NCBI RefSeq assembly: GCF_030269925.1
Contig: NC_085114.1
Span: 13,100,001-13,164,000 of the forward strand
Source of the DNA: Bombyx mori
Lineage: Eukaryota > Arthropoda > Insecta > Lepidoptera > Bombycidae
Direction: 5' to 3'
Length of the DNA: 64,000 nt
Of the stretch, positions 45,875 through 58,013 are shown in pieces. The notes below the pieces were generated by a model. That model made no database searches. It had not been told where the DNA came from and worked only from the letters and a program-made list of their open reading frames with translations. The number at the start of each line of letters is the position of its first letter. The first letter of the stretch is position 1. The translations under genes and the position numbers were made by a program.

Positions 45875-47548
45875 GTGTTTTCAAGACCCGGGGCCGCCCC
45901 ACCTGGGTACTCAGCGATCATGGACGCTGTATTCGCGGAATTCCTCCGACTTCGCCACCCACAGCTCGCCTCGGAGTTTTTGGCCTTCAAGGCCAATCAC
46001 ACTGCGAGCCCTCTCGAGGACTCCGCCGCGCTCGCTGCTCCTGCGTCGCCTGTACCTGCGTGCAGAGCTTCTGCATTGAGCACCGCAGCCTCTGTCGTGC
46101 CTGCCGCTCCCGTGTCGCCTATACTGGCGAGAAAAGCTGCTGCGTCGTCCGCCGTGACCATCGTTTCAGCTGAGCGATCATCCGCGGCCTCCGTCGCGCC
46201 CTCTAAAACACCTACACTTGCTCGTAGGTCGCCTGCACCCGCCTCCTCGTGTTCCGACTCTGACTCGGACATGGAGGTCGACCTCGCCCCCGCCTCATCG
46301 ACGGATGGATTCACCCTGGTACAGAAGGGTAAGAAGCGTGCCGCGGAGTCTCGAGCTCCCGCGGCCGCTAAAATTAGCAAAGCCGTGAACGCGTCGCGCC
46401 CCCGCCCTCAGACTCCCGTTGCGCCCCCAGCCCGTGCCACTCCGTCGCCGCGTCCGGTGGCACAAAATAAAACCCAGACCCCTCCCCCGGTTATCCTTCA
46501 GGAGAAGGCAGCTTGGGATCGAGTTTGCCAGGCCCTTAAGGCCAAAAATATAAATTTCACGAATGCCCGTAACCTCGCGAACGGCATTCAAATTAAGGTT
46601 CAAACACCCGACGACCATAGGGCCCTCTCTTCTTACCTCCGTAAGGAGCGTATAAGTTTCCATACGTATACGCTCCAGGAGGAGCGCGAACTCCGCGTTG
46701 TAATACGCGGAATCCCTAAAGAGTTAGATGTAGAGCTCGTAAAAGCCGACCTGTTAGAACAAGGCCTACCAGTGAATTCTGTGCACCGTATGCACACCGG
46801 TCGCGGTAGGGAGCCATATAATATGGTTCTAGTCGCTCTCCAGCCTACCCCCGAGGGTAAGAAAATCTTTAACACACAGACCGTCTGTAGGCTCTCTGGT
46901 ATCGCTGTCGAAGCCCCCCATAAAAAAGGCACTCCTAGCCAGTGCCATAACTGTCAATTGTACGGGCACTCTTCCCGTAACTGTCACGCGCGCCCCCGAT
47001 GTGTTAAGTGTTTGGGCGATCACGCCACGGCCCTCTGCGCTCGCGACCAAAAAACCGCGACGGAACCGCCTAGCTGCGTCCTGTGTCGAACACAGGGTCA
47101 CCCCGCGAATTACCGTGGTTGCCCCCGAGCCCCTAAAATAAATCGCCGCGTCGCCCGCCAAAACCGCCTCCGAGCTTCCGGCCCAGACATCAAAGCCTCG
47201 GCACCCTCTGCGTCGCAGGCTAAGCCAGCGTTCGTTCCGGCGGCGGTGCCCAGTCTCTCGGCCTGGGCAAAACCGCTGCCGTACACGAACACGGCTACAA
47301 CTCCCTCCTCCGCGATTCGTCCCGCCCCCGCGACTCGTCCCTCTCCCGCGACTTGCCCTCCGACCGCGTCCGACAATCTCGCTTTAGCGATCGACTTCTT
47401 TCAGTCGATCAACTTTGAGCGCGTTAACGCTTTGGGCGACGCCATTCGCGCTGCCTCCACTGCACAACACTTTATCGCCGTTGTGCAGGAATACGCCGAC
47501 GTATACGCGTCATTAAATACGTACGTCCTCCCCTCACTCCGCCGGTAA
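45875..47548 (+). CDS. LINE ORF1 (gag-like RNA-binding protein)
   Basis: The 557-residue protein binds the element RNA to form the retrotransposition particle. Residues ~40-215 are Ala/Pro/Ser-rich and disordered. Residues ~230-330 hold the domain found before zinc knuckles in Jockey-type gag (INFTNARNLANGIQIKV, LRVVIRGIPKELDVE). Residues ~357-420 hold three CCHC knuckles: CHNCQLYGHSSRNC, CVKCLGDHATALC and CVLCRTQGHPANYRGC. The Met at 45920 (MDAVFAEFLRLRHP) may be the native start, since the first 15 residues are GC-rich leader-like sequence. ORF2 starts three bases after its stop codon. Confidence 0.88.
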   Translation: MFSRPGAAPPGYSAIMDAVFAEFLRLRHPQLASEFLAFKANHTASPLEDSAALAAPASPVPACRASALSTAASVVPAAPVSPILARKAAASSAVTIVSAERSSAASVAPSKTPTLARRSPAPASSCSDSDSDMEVDLAPASSTDGFTLVQKGKKRAAESRAPAAAKISKAVNASRPRPQTPVAPPARATPSPRPVAQNKTQTPPPVILQEKAAWDRVCQALKAKNINFTNARNLANGIQIKVQTPDDHRALSSYLRKERISFHTYTLQEERELRVVIRGIPKELDVELVKADLLEQGLPVNSVHRMHTGRGREPYNMVLVALQPTPEGKKIFNTQTVCRLSGIAVEAPHKKGTPSQCHNCQLYGHSSRNCHARPRCVKCLGDHATALCARDQKTATEPPSCVLCRTQGHPANYRGCPRAPKINRRVARQNRLRASGPDIKASAPSASQAKPAFVPAAVPSLSAWAKPLPYTNTATTPSSAIRPAPATRPSPATCPPTASDNLALAIDFFQSINFERVNALGDAIRAASTAQHFIAVVQEYADVYASLNTYVLPSLRR

Positions 47549-47551
47549 TCA

Positions 47552-50433
47552 ATGGCGTATATAAGTAGAATAAAGCCCCTATCCGTAACGATAGGATTTT
47601 TTAACGCTTACGGTCTCGCAAATCAACGTGATCAGGTTTCTGACTTTTTGCGTGACCACCAAATTGATATCTTTTTAGTGCAGGAGACCCTACTTAAGCC
47701 CGCGCGCCGTGACCCTAAAATCGCGAACTATAACATTGTCAGGAACGACAGGCTCTCTGCCCGTGGTGGTGGTACCGTCATTTACTATAGAAGAGCCCTG
47801 CATTGCGTCCCGCTCGATCCTCCCGCGCTCGCTAATATCGAAGCATCAGTGTGCCGAATCTCACTGACGGGACACGCGCCGATCGTTATCGCGTCCGTTT
47901 ATCTTCCACCGGATAAGATCGTTCTAAGCAGTGATATCGAGGCGCTGCTCGGTATGGGGAGCTCTGTCATTCTGGCGGGCGACCTAAATTGTAAACACAT
48001 CAGGTGGAACTCACACACCACAACCCCGAATGGCAGGCGGCTTGACGCGTTAGTCGATGATCTCGCCTTCGATATCGTCGCTCCGCTAACCCCGACTCAC
48101 TACCCGCTAAATATCGCGCATCGCCCGGATATACTCGACATAGCGTTATTAAAAAACGTAACTCTGCGCTTACACTCGATCGAAGTAGTTTCAGAGTTAG
48201 ATTCAGACCACCGTCCCGTCGTTATGAAGCTCGGTCGCGCTCCCGATTCCGTTCCCGTCACGAGGACTGTGGTGGATTGGCACACGCTGGGCATCAGCCT
48301 GGCTGAATCTGATCCACCATCGCTTCCGTTTAGTCCGGACTCTATCCCGTCTCCTCAGGATACCGCTGAAGCCATAGACATCGTAACGTCACACATCACC
48401 TCGACATTAGATAGGTCATCGAAGCAAGTTGTAGCGGAGGACTTCCTTCACCGCTTCAAATTGCCCGACGATATTAGGGAACTCCTTAGAGCTAAGAACG
48501 CCTCGATCCGTGCGTACGATAGGTATCCTACCGCGGAAAATCGTATTCGAATGCGTGCCCTACAACGCGACGTAAAGTCTCGCATCACCGAAGTCCGAGA
48601 TGCCAGATGGTCTGATTTCTTAGAAGGACTCGCGCCCTCTCAAAGGTCTTACTACCGCTTAGCTCGTACTCTCAAATCGGATACGGTAGTAACTATGCCC
48701 CCCCTCGTAGGCCCCTCAGGCCGACTCGCGGCGTTCGATGATGACGAAAAAGCAGAGCTGCTGGCCGATACATTGCAAACCCAGTGCACGCCCAGCACTC
48801 AATCCGTGGACCCTGTTCATGTAGAATTAGTAGACAGTGAGGTAGAACGCAGAGCCTCCTTGCCACCCTCTGATGCGTTACCACCCGTCACCCCGATGGA
48901 AGTTAAAGACTTGATCAAAGACCTACGTCCTCGCAATGCTCCCGGTTCCGACGGTATATCCAACCGCGTTATTAAACTTCTACCCGTCCAACTCATCGTG
49001 ATGTTGGCATCTATTTTCAATGCCGCTATGGCGAACTGTATCTTTCCCGCGGTGTGGAAAGAAGCGGACGTTATCGGCATACATAAACCCGGTAAACCAA
49101 AAAATCATCGACGAGCTACCGCCCGATTAGCCTCCTCATGTCTCTAGGCAAACTGTATGAGCGTCTGCTCTACAAACGCCTCAGAGACTTCGTCTCATCC
49201 AAGGGCATTCTTATCGATGAACAATTCGGATTCCGTACAAATCACTCATGCGTTCAACAGGTGCACCGCCTCACGGAGCACATTCTTGTGGGGCTTAATC
49301 GACCAAAACCGTTATACACGGGAGCTCTCTTCTTCGACGTCGCAAAAGCGTTCGACAAAGTCTGGCACAATGGTTTGATTTTCAAACTATTCAACATGGG
49401 CGTGCCGGATAGTCTCGTGCTCATCATACGGGACTTCTTGTCGAACCGCTCTTTTCGATATCGAGTCGAGGGAACCCGCTCCTCCCCACGACCTCTCACA
49501 GCTGGAGTCCCGCAAGGCTCTGTCCTCTCACCCCTCCTATTTAGCTTATTCGTCAACGATATTCCCCGGTCGCCGCCGACCCATTTAGCTTTATTCGCCG
49601 ACGACACGACTGTTTACTATTCTAGTAGAAATAAGTCCCTAATCGCGAAGAAGCTTCAGAGCGCAGCCCTAGCCCTAGGACAGTGGTTCCGAAAATGGCG
49701 CATAGACATCAACCCAGCGAAAAGTACTGCGGTGCTATTTCAGAGGGGAAGCTCCACACGGATTTCCTCCCGGATTAGGAGGAGGAATCTCACACCCCCG
49801 ATTACTCTCTTTAGACAACCCATACCCTGGGCCAGGAAGGTCAAGTACCTGGGCGTTACCCTGGATGCATCGATGACATTCCGCCCGCATATAAAATCAG
49901 TCCGTGACCGTGCCGCGTTTATTCTCGGTAGACTCTACCCCATGATCTGTAAGCGGAGTAAAATGTCCCTTCGGAACAAGGTGACACTTTACAAAACTTG
50001 CATAAGGCCCGTCATGACTTACGCGAGTGTGGTGTTCGCTCACGCGGCCCGCACACACATAGACACCCTCCAATCCCTACAATCCCGCTTTTGCAGGTTA
50101 GCTGTCGGGGCTCCGTGGTTCGTGAGGAACGTTGACCTACACGACGACCTGGGCCTCGAATCAATTCGGAAATACATGAAGTCAGCGTCGGAACGATACT
50201 TCGATAAGGCTATGCGTCATGATAATCGCCTTATCGTTGCCGCCGCTGACTACTCCCCGAATCCTGATCATGCAGGAGCCAGTCACCGTCGACGCCCTAG
50301 ACACGTCCTTACGGATCCATCAGATCCAATAACCTTTGCATTAGATGCCTTCAGCTCTAATACTAGGGGCAGGCTTAGGGACCCCGGTAACCGTACTCGT
50401 CGAACTCGACAAAGAGGTCGACGTGCAACCTAA
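47552..50433 (+). pseudogene. LINE ORF2 (endonuclease/reverse transcriptase), one frameshift
   Basis: First frame 47552-49147: endonuclease (GFFNAYGLANQRDQV, FLVQETLL, GDLNCKHIRWNS, LDSDHRPVV) and the first RT block (RNAPGSDGISNRVIK). Second frame to 50433: NHSCVQQVHRLTEH, FDVAKAFDKVWH, TAGVPQGSVLSPLLF, the catalytic ALFADDTTVYY, then KVKYLGVTLDASMTF and the C-terminal tail. The shift falls near 49110-49135, between FxxxWKEADVIGIHKPGK and the YRPISLL-type block. A one-base deletion is the simplest explanation. The rest is intact, so the copy looks recently dead. Closest by motif to X-element/Jockey-type LINEs. Confidence 0.9.
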
Positions 50434-50658
50434 CCCATGCATCAGCCCGCTGAGTTTCTCGCCGGATCTTCTCAGCGGGTCGCGATTCCGATCCGGTAGT
50501 AGATTCATTCGCGAAACAATTGCTCTTGAGTTGTTAGGTCTCCTTCGGAGGCGCTCGGGCGGTTGTTAGCAAATCCCACCCCTCTTGGCTGAGCCTTTGC
50601 TCGCCCACCTGTCCTGGTGAAACTGGAAAGGCCTTCGGGCCACCAGTAAACTTTCAAT

Positions 50659-50747
<89 letters not shown>

Positions 50748-50751
<4 letters not shown>

Positions 50752-51417
50752 ACCCTCCATATTTACGTCACGCGTGCACAGATAATAAATACACTTAACG
50801 ACCCGTGAGTAAGAAAATTACCATATTCACAAGCGCTTTATTAAATCGCCTATAAATAATTGAAAACAGTAATAATGTTGGCATAAAATAATATTATGTA
50901 TTTATTTATAAATAATACGTAAATTTTCAATGATAGGCTGTAGTTATTATCTCATATTATCTATGGCTTAATTTTTTTTTGCTTGTTGTTAAGCAATATT
51001 AATCCGAATATTACACCGTCTTATCTAGTTTCCAATTGCTACACATATATCAATAGGTATTCGATGAGTATTTTTAGGATTTACCACGTAACTACTATAT
51101 AAACATCGTGTTTCGCGATAAAACACTTTAGTTATCTTTATAGATATTTCCGTGTGAAATACGGATGCGTTTTTAGCTTGTTGATAATGAATTCCGATAT
51201 TAAACTTTAAGTTCGCCAAGCTCTGTCACAACTGGGCATAGATTAGGCGAGCCAGAGGAACAAGAAATTTGGTATCAACCACTAAAGAGATTTTCAATAC
51301 TTTTTTTTGGTCCACTCTGTGGTCACTTGGCATAGTGACTTCTGTATTTGACCGTAGTGTTTCAGTAAACGATCCTAGTATGTAGTGAAAAGACCATTGA
51401 TAATTACGTTTATATTA
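50748..51417. other. Unassigned intergenic sequence
   Basis: AT-rich, non-coding. No repeat recognised. Confidence 0.4.
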
Positions 51418-51429
51418 GATAGATATAAC

Positions 51430-51692
51430 TATAATAAATAAATATTTACTAACAATCACGCCACATTAACTGGTCTCGTGATAAGTTCGTAAAGAACTTG
51501 TGTTACAAGTACCAGATAACGGAAATAAATGTAAGATTTTTATTATACACATACATATATTTAATATACATCCATAACCCTGGAAAAGACATTTATATAA
51601 TTTATCATACAAATATCTTCCCTTGGCGGGATTCGAACCCGCGACCCCCGTATGTAGTGACCATGTCACTTACCACTACACCAGACGGCCGT
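51430..51692 (-). mobile_element. tRNA-headed SINE, family S3, copy 1
   Basis: The right end is tRNA-like on the minus strand: ggccgtctggtgtagtggta (A box) and gcgggttcgaatcccgcc (B box). The rest, to aataaatatttactaacaat, matches 58014-58271 closely. Unrelated to the Bm1 type except for the shared promoter logic. Confidence 0.8.
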
Positions 51693-51836
51693 CTAATACT
51701 TCCATATATAGTTTTTGTATTAACTAGGTGTGAAAACTTTTTGTTGTTCCATATGGAAGAAGAAATTAAATTAAATTATGGTGTAGGTACATACAGTAAC
51801 CAATAATATAGGCATACTAAGTTAACGGTATCATCA

Positions 51837-52009
51837 GTGTGCTTAGTGCGAGTTTCTTAACGTTCTCGATAGCGTAAAAGTTAACCAAATTTTGTATGCA
51901 GTTCGAACAGCGCCCCTAGCGGAAAACGCACGCAAACGATCCCATTCCATACAATTAACAGCTAACTTTTACGCTATCGAGAACGTTATAAAACTCGCAC
52001 TAAGCACAC
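51837..52009. mobile_element. MITE family M1, copy 2
   Basis: 173 bases. Outer arms gtgtgcttagtgcgagtttc and its counterpart aaactcgcactaagcacac. It is a better preserved inverted repeat than copy 1 at 17104-17274. No ORF. Confidence 0.87.
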
Positions 52010-53149
52010 AGATGTCGCATATATTTTACGCATAAGGCTTTAAATTGCAAATTTTACTTTTAATTAATTCTGTTACTTGTAAATCAGTTTTAATTCAATA
52101 GTAAATTTTATTTTCGAAACGTACAAAATAGTTTTATTTGAAATATGATAATATAAGCATAGATAATAATACACTTAATATTTAGGAGTACATATAAGTG
52201 ATGTTTTTTTATTTATTATACCCTCGCTAAATTGGCACATAACTTACAAACCAGAATCCTTGACATGTTATGACACAATAACTCGGGTCGAGTTACTCGT
52301 GCAGATCATATCACCATAAAATAATAATTAAATACGACTTCATCCCATAACGTGGTTAAGGATGTATGCTATGCTATGCTCTTCTTCATTATGTATTTGA
52401 GAAAACATGTATGATACGATATTTAACGAATTTCGATAGATTTTGTTCGTTTTTAAATTTTAAGAAATTACTTCAACGCACTTATTATATCTATCACGAA
52501 AACTGAATTATTCTAAATTGGATGACTGCTTACGATACACTGCTTAATTAAACTATAATAGTTTTAGTTCTTTTATAAGTAATCCGGTCCTCAGCAAGAA
52601 AAAACCGGAACCTTCATATGATCTCTTTGGTAATCTGTCTGTCTCTTAATATTTAGTACATACGGTACCGTACATAATAATTTTTTTATTTCTGTTATAT
52701 TCCATGTATACTATTTTTATTTCCAAGTGGAGATAGGCAAAGGGAGCATAGTCTATACAGACAAATCTTGTAATAATGTTTAAGTTTAAAGTTTTTTTTG
52801 TATTGTGCGTGCTCATCTCCGTAAGGTAGATTTAAACGTATTGATTAAATTCTCTTTGAAATAGAGTATTACACTATCATTTAAATTGATAAATCTATAC
52901 TAATATAACCAATGCGAAAAGGATATAGTTGATAAGTATGTTGGTATATTTTAAAAAATCCATGAGTGCAATAAGGGTTATTTTCGATTTACATTTTTTC
53001 CAAATTTACATTTTCGCGCGCAAACAATAGACGCCATCTTTGCTTTTTGACATCACTGCGCACTACTGGGCAGTACTAATAAAATTAATTGTGAATTTTA
53101 TAGGGAACGCAAGAAGAGGACTTATGTAGTGTTTCTTTAGATTTAAATG
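52010..53149. other. Unassigned intergenic sequence
   Basis: AT-rich, no ORF of interest, no repeat recognised. Confidence 0.4.
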
Positions 53150-53960
53150 TATAACAATGGTGGTTATTAGCCGTTTAAAATTTGTGAAAGTACAAAAATT
53201 TTGATACATAAAACTAAATCGCTGGACGTTCGTTCTCGGATTTCATTGAAGTCTCAGTAAAGTTCCCACCATTTTAGAAAGCGACGAAAGCGTGCTTTGA
53301 ATTTTCTAGAGTGAAATGACTTTTTGGCGGGAACGCGGCGAATAATGTGCTGCGAATTGTCTTATTTTGCTACTTAGGTTTTGTGATGTAAACGAGATAT
53401 TATGGTCATTAAAAGTTAATAAATATGGTAAAATACAACAACGGCGTACAACAAACCATCTCTGCTGCAGTTCAGGCTGTTTCAGCAAATTCTGTTAAAT
53501 CTTTCTGTAAGACTCGCAACAGTCTTAGTAGGTGCTTGGGCATTGGACAGCCTTCAGAAGAACGTCAGCTTGCGCCTGCACCTATTTCTGCCGTGACGCA
53601 CTAATGCGTTTCGGTTTGATGGGTAAGGAAGTCGTTGTAATATAAACACTGACTTGTTGATGTCTATGGGCTCCGGTAGCCACTTAATACCGGATGATCC
53701 ATGAGTTCGTCCAATCATCGATACAATAAAAAAATAAAAAACAACCCGGAACCGGAATCCTCACAGTACGAGTTATACACACGCTTTTCTACGTCTTAGT
53801 ATTTTTTTAGTGTATAGTCTGTGCTTAGACAATTTTAATATCTGTGAAAGTGCACAAATGCGGGAAAATGAAACAAAGCCGCTGGACGTAACTTCTTGGG
53901 ATCTTCCAAAAAGTCCACTGAAAAAGTCTCAGTAAATGACCACCATTTTACTGAGATTAT
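53150..53960 (+). repeat. Pair of diverged direct repeats around an old SINE
   Basis: 53195-53280 and 53855-53955 share cgctggacgt, aagtctcagtaaa and caccatttta in the same order. Between them, 53575-53735 is a heavily worn Bm1-type SINE (gccgtgacgcactaatgcgt). Confidence 0.6.
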
Positions 53961-54501
53961 GTTTCATTCCATATTATCTCATCCTATCTCATCATATTAT
54001 CATTTTTCATAAAAATAAGAATGTAAATTAAATTAAGATATGACCTAAAAGTCTTAGTTACCAGGTCATAAAATCCCTTTAAAAAAATTTTTCCCGCCGA
54101 ACAGTCCAACAAATGACCAATGTTACCGTATTTCTGTTTTAGACAAGACAAAAGAGTCTCAATAGTATATTTATAAAAAAAATATATGCTGCTGCTTTGC
54201 ACTTTACTTTAGAAAAGTCTTAAAAACGCTTAGAAAAGTTTCTTCGTTGAATTCTAGAATAGTACCTATTATTTCGCTTCTGAGGTATTTCGATCTGTAG
54301 CTAAGTCGTTGCCGGACGAACGGGTCGAGAAACCGGTTAGATAAGTTACGTTACAACAAATTTTGCCGGCAATGATGAAATTACCCACAGTAATTTAATA
54401 TTCATTAATTTAATCTTAAAGTTTTCGTTACTTGGACATGTTTACTTAGTTCCTAAAAATCCGTCAATATATTTTAAATTCAGAAAAAAATAATAATAAT
54501 G

Positions 54502-54575
54502 ATAATAATCACTTGATACATGTCAAGTGATTATTATACGACTTACCAATAATAGTTATTATAATTGGTAAGTCG
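54502..54575. repeat. Two adjacent perfect inverted repeats
   Basis: First stem: 54502-54516 with 54523-54537 (15 bp, 6-base loop, aataatcacttga and tcaagtgattatt). Second stem: 54539-54550 with 54564-54575 (12 bp, cgacttaccaat and attggtaagtcg). The right arm of the second runs into the head of the SINE at 54571. Confidence 0.85.
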
Positions 54576-54999
54576 TCGTGGCCTAAATGATAAGACGTCC
54601 GGTGCATTCGTATCTAGCGGTGCACCGATGACCGAATCCCGCAGGCGGGTACCAATTTTCGTAATGAAATACGTACTTAACAAATGTTCACGATTGACTT
54701 CCACGGTGAAGGAATAACATCGTGTAACAAAAATCAAACCCGCAAAATTATAATTTGCGGAATTACTGGTGGTAGGACCTCTTGTGAGTCCGGACGGGTA
54801 GGTACCACCGCCTTGCCTATTTCTGCAGTAATGCGTTTCGGTTTGAAGGGTGGGGCAGCCGTTGTAACTATACTGAGAACTTAGAACTTATATCTCAAGG
54901 TGGGTGGCGCATTTACGTTATAGATGTCTATGGGCTCCAGTAACCACTTAACATCAGGTGGTCTGTGAGCTCGTCTACCCATCTAAGCAATAAAAAAAA
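54571..54999 (+). mobile_element. tRNA-derived SINE (Bm1 type), near full length
   Basis: Head agtcgtcgtggcctaaatga; the B box is mutated (atgaccgaatcccgc). Body and A tail complete, with a small deletion after gcctatttctgc. Confidence 0.9.
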
Positions 55000-55433
55000 G
55001 TGTTTTTACATATTAGAGGGTACATTTAAATATTACTGATGCGTACACAGAGGTCTTATGTTTAATATAATTTTATAAATATGTCTCGATTAGGGTTTTT
55101 TTTTCCGACGAAACTGTGTTAATTGTTAATATGCTACTTCCCTTATGGCAGTCAGGCACGCGATTTAATTGGCACAATAAAGTAATAAGACCGCCGTCGG
55201 CCAGTCTAGGCCTCGACCCGGAGCCTAGATTTCGTATCGATTTGCCTGTCTGTGCCATTACGGTTAGTCTATGCGAACTAGGAACACGACTACCAGCCTA
55301 TGTATGCTTAGTCATTACATACATACATCTTTTCGTGACCACGAAAGCTGTAAAGCATTCGAAATATCGGAAATAATATAAAGTGACAATAATAAACGTG
55401 AGATGATATCGTAAAATAAGTTTAAGTTTACTT

Positions 55434-55660
55434 TACTGGTGGTAGGACGTCTTGCGAGTCCGCACGGGTAGATACCACTACCCCGCCTATTTCTGACGCA
55501 ACAGCAACGCGTTTCGGCTTGAAGGGTGGGGCAACCGTTCTACTGTTAACACTGAGACCTTCGAAATCATGTCTCAAGGTGGGTGGCGGCGTTTAGGTTG
55601 TAGATGTCTATGGACTCCGGTAACCATTTAACACCAGGTTAACTCATCTAAGCTTTAAAA
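55434..55660 (+). mobile_element. SINE (Bm1 type, diverged subfamily), 3' portion
   Basis: ctggtggtaggacgtcttgc to the A-rich end ctttaaaaaaaaaaa. Same subfamily as 27664-27928. Confidence 0.8.
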
Positions 55661-57330
55661 AAAAAAACGTACACGACTCACGAAAAGCCGAAGGGAATAC
55701 TATGTATAAATAGATACATATTCGCCATTTTATACGTAACGTTGATTTCACTATGTTTATGTAGTGAATTTGATTATTTAATTTGTGTAGTTGCAAAGAA
55801 AATAATCGTGTGAGAACTTTTAATATAAAGTTTATGCTATAAAAAAATATGACAATCCAGATACCCTAACCCAGATATAACCCAGATAACCTAATCGTAT
55901 TATTTTAGTTTTAATATAATATCATCACAAACTACTTAATCATCTTTTTTGAGTTTAATCAGTAAAATATTTTGCACAGGCTCTTAATATGCTGTTCTGG
56001 AAGCTAAAACGACAATAACATTACCAGCCTAAAATTCTTCGCAGTTGGGATTCTTTGAATTCGGGAATGTGCTACATTTTATAAGATAATACCTATTATA
56101 CAGTTCACTTTTTAAAGATTGTATATAGTTAACTTTATAAAAGTGACCGTCAATGCCAACGGATATATAAAAAATATATATATGTTTGTATATAACATTA
56201 TTCAAAATTAAAAGACAATTGAACTTAGCGTTTTCAAGGCATTCTTGATAATTTCGAGTGAGGCAAACGAACATGAAAACGAACAAGCACTCGATGACTC
56301 ATAAGTACTTACATCTCAACAACCTTTCCATACAAAACATTAACTCGATTCTTCCGAAACTTCTAGATTTTCGATTCTGCTCCGACGGAATTTTATAATA
56401 GGCTCAACCTCAGAAACCAGTGCTTACACAATTGAGATAAATAGCCGGCTGCACCAATCTCGTATGACATCATACATCGTAGTGTTACGTAGAGTTTGAG
56501 ATCATCGACTCGGTTTATAAAAGAATATAATAGATTATAATAAAGTCGAAAATGAAAACCGAGCGGTGTAAATTTCCGGCACGTACGCATGTATACATTG
56601 CGGGTTCTCAATTTACTTAATTAATTGAACGATATTATTAAAGTATACATCGATACATCAGAACCAAAATTTAAAAACGCGACTTCTTATTTTAAACCAG
56701 TTTGGAAATAATGAATTTGTGAAAAGGCTCTATTAATAAAAGAAGAAAAAAAAAACAGTACCTGTGATTTTAGTGATGTTGCTAAATAGAATTGATTTTA
56801 AGCAGTTTTTTTTAATAAAAACAAAGCATCGATAACTCAACATCACTTATTTCAGACTTGTTGCACTATGGTTCTGAAATATCAATAATATTTACGGTGC
56901 TCAACTGGTCCAAAGTACCAGATACTGCCAATTGACTTCTTAAGAGGGCCGTACGCATCGGTTTGGTTTCGTTTGGTGTACATTGCTTGCTTAGATAGCC
57001 TTTTTCTAACATGCTAGCCTTGAAATAATAAAATCAATATTCTACAATACTATAACATTGTTCACTGATAAGGTCATTGACATTCCGGTTGCTTATCTTA
57101 TCTGAGTAACGTTCGCAGACATTATTATTTACTTCTGAAGTCATTAGAGGAGGAAAACGCGGTTGCACAAAACTACGATTAGGTGCTGTTTATTGGATAG
57201 TACAATTGGTTTACTGGTGGCTATTTACTAGATAGTATGGCTAGAGGAGCTAACAGATATATTTTTGATGAGCTCACACCATATCGTGAATGCCAGCTTG
57301 AAAAATGAGGTCAAAAGAATGTCAATGAGA
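55661..57330. other. Unassigned intergenic sequence
   Basis: AT-rich. Scattered short ORFs look random. No repeat recognised. Confidence 0.4.
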
Positions 57331-57774
57331 AGTCGTCGTGGCCTAAAGGATAAGATGTCCGGTGCATTCGTGTTGAAGCGATGCACCGGTGTTCGAATCC
57401 CGCAGGCGGGTACCAATTTTTGTAATGAAATATGTACTCAACAAATATTCACGATTCACTTCCACGGTGAAGGAATAACATCGTGTAATAAAAATCAAAC
57501 CCGCAAAATTATAATTTGCGTAATTACTGGTGGTAGGACCACTTGTGAGTCCGCGCGGATAGGTACCACCGCCCTGCTTATTTCTGCCGTGAAGCAGTAA
57601 TGCGTTTCGGTTTGAAGGGTGGGGCAGCCGCTGTAACTATACTGAGACTTTAGAACTTGTATCTCAAGGTGGATGGCGCGTCTACGTTGTAGATGTCTAT
57701 GGGCTCCAGTAACCACTTAACATCAGGTGGGCTGTGAGCTCGTCCACCCATCTAAGTAATAAAAATAAAAAAAA
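57331..57774 (+). mobile_element. tRNA-derived SINE (Bm1 type), full length
   Basis: Head agtcgtcgtggcctaaagga, B box gttcgaatcccgc, body and A tail. Close in sequence to 26098-26548 (both have gtgttgaagcgatgcaccgg). Confidence 0.92.
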
Positions 57775-58013
57775 GTCTCCATCACATCGTGTAACATGGG
57801 CAAGTTCCACTATTCAAACAGAAAGGCATGACTGTTACGTGGCAAGAATACTCAGGATTTATAGGCTCAGCTGTTACTGGAGTCATCTACAGCGCGACTG
57901 CCTATATCCAGCTGGATAAAGTTTCAATCGAATCGGTATAGCGGCTATTCTACCATTGTAACCGAGAACGCTGGTAAGCTTATACGGATGAGAGTATTTA
58001 GATTAAATAAATA

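Larger units (their letters stand above)
45472..50747 (+). mobile_element. Near-complete two-ORF Jockey-clade LINE
   Basis: 5' UTR (to about 45874), ORF1, ORF2 with one frameshift, 3' UTR and an exceptionally long A tail (50662-50747, 86 bases). The 5' limit is uncertain because two R1-type tails sit just upstream. The element may begin further left, with those tails inserted into its 5' UTR. A truncated, almost identical copy of its 3' end is at 58532-59425. Confidence 0.88.

Noticed and set aside
50566..50760. Frame with a run of about 28 Phe residues
   Set aside because: It is the translation of the LINE poly(A) tail on the opposite strand.
51620..51692. A tRNA gene on the minus strand
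   Set aside because: It is fused to a repeated SINE body, and the same unit recurs at 58200-58271. A SINE head is the simpler reading.
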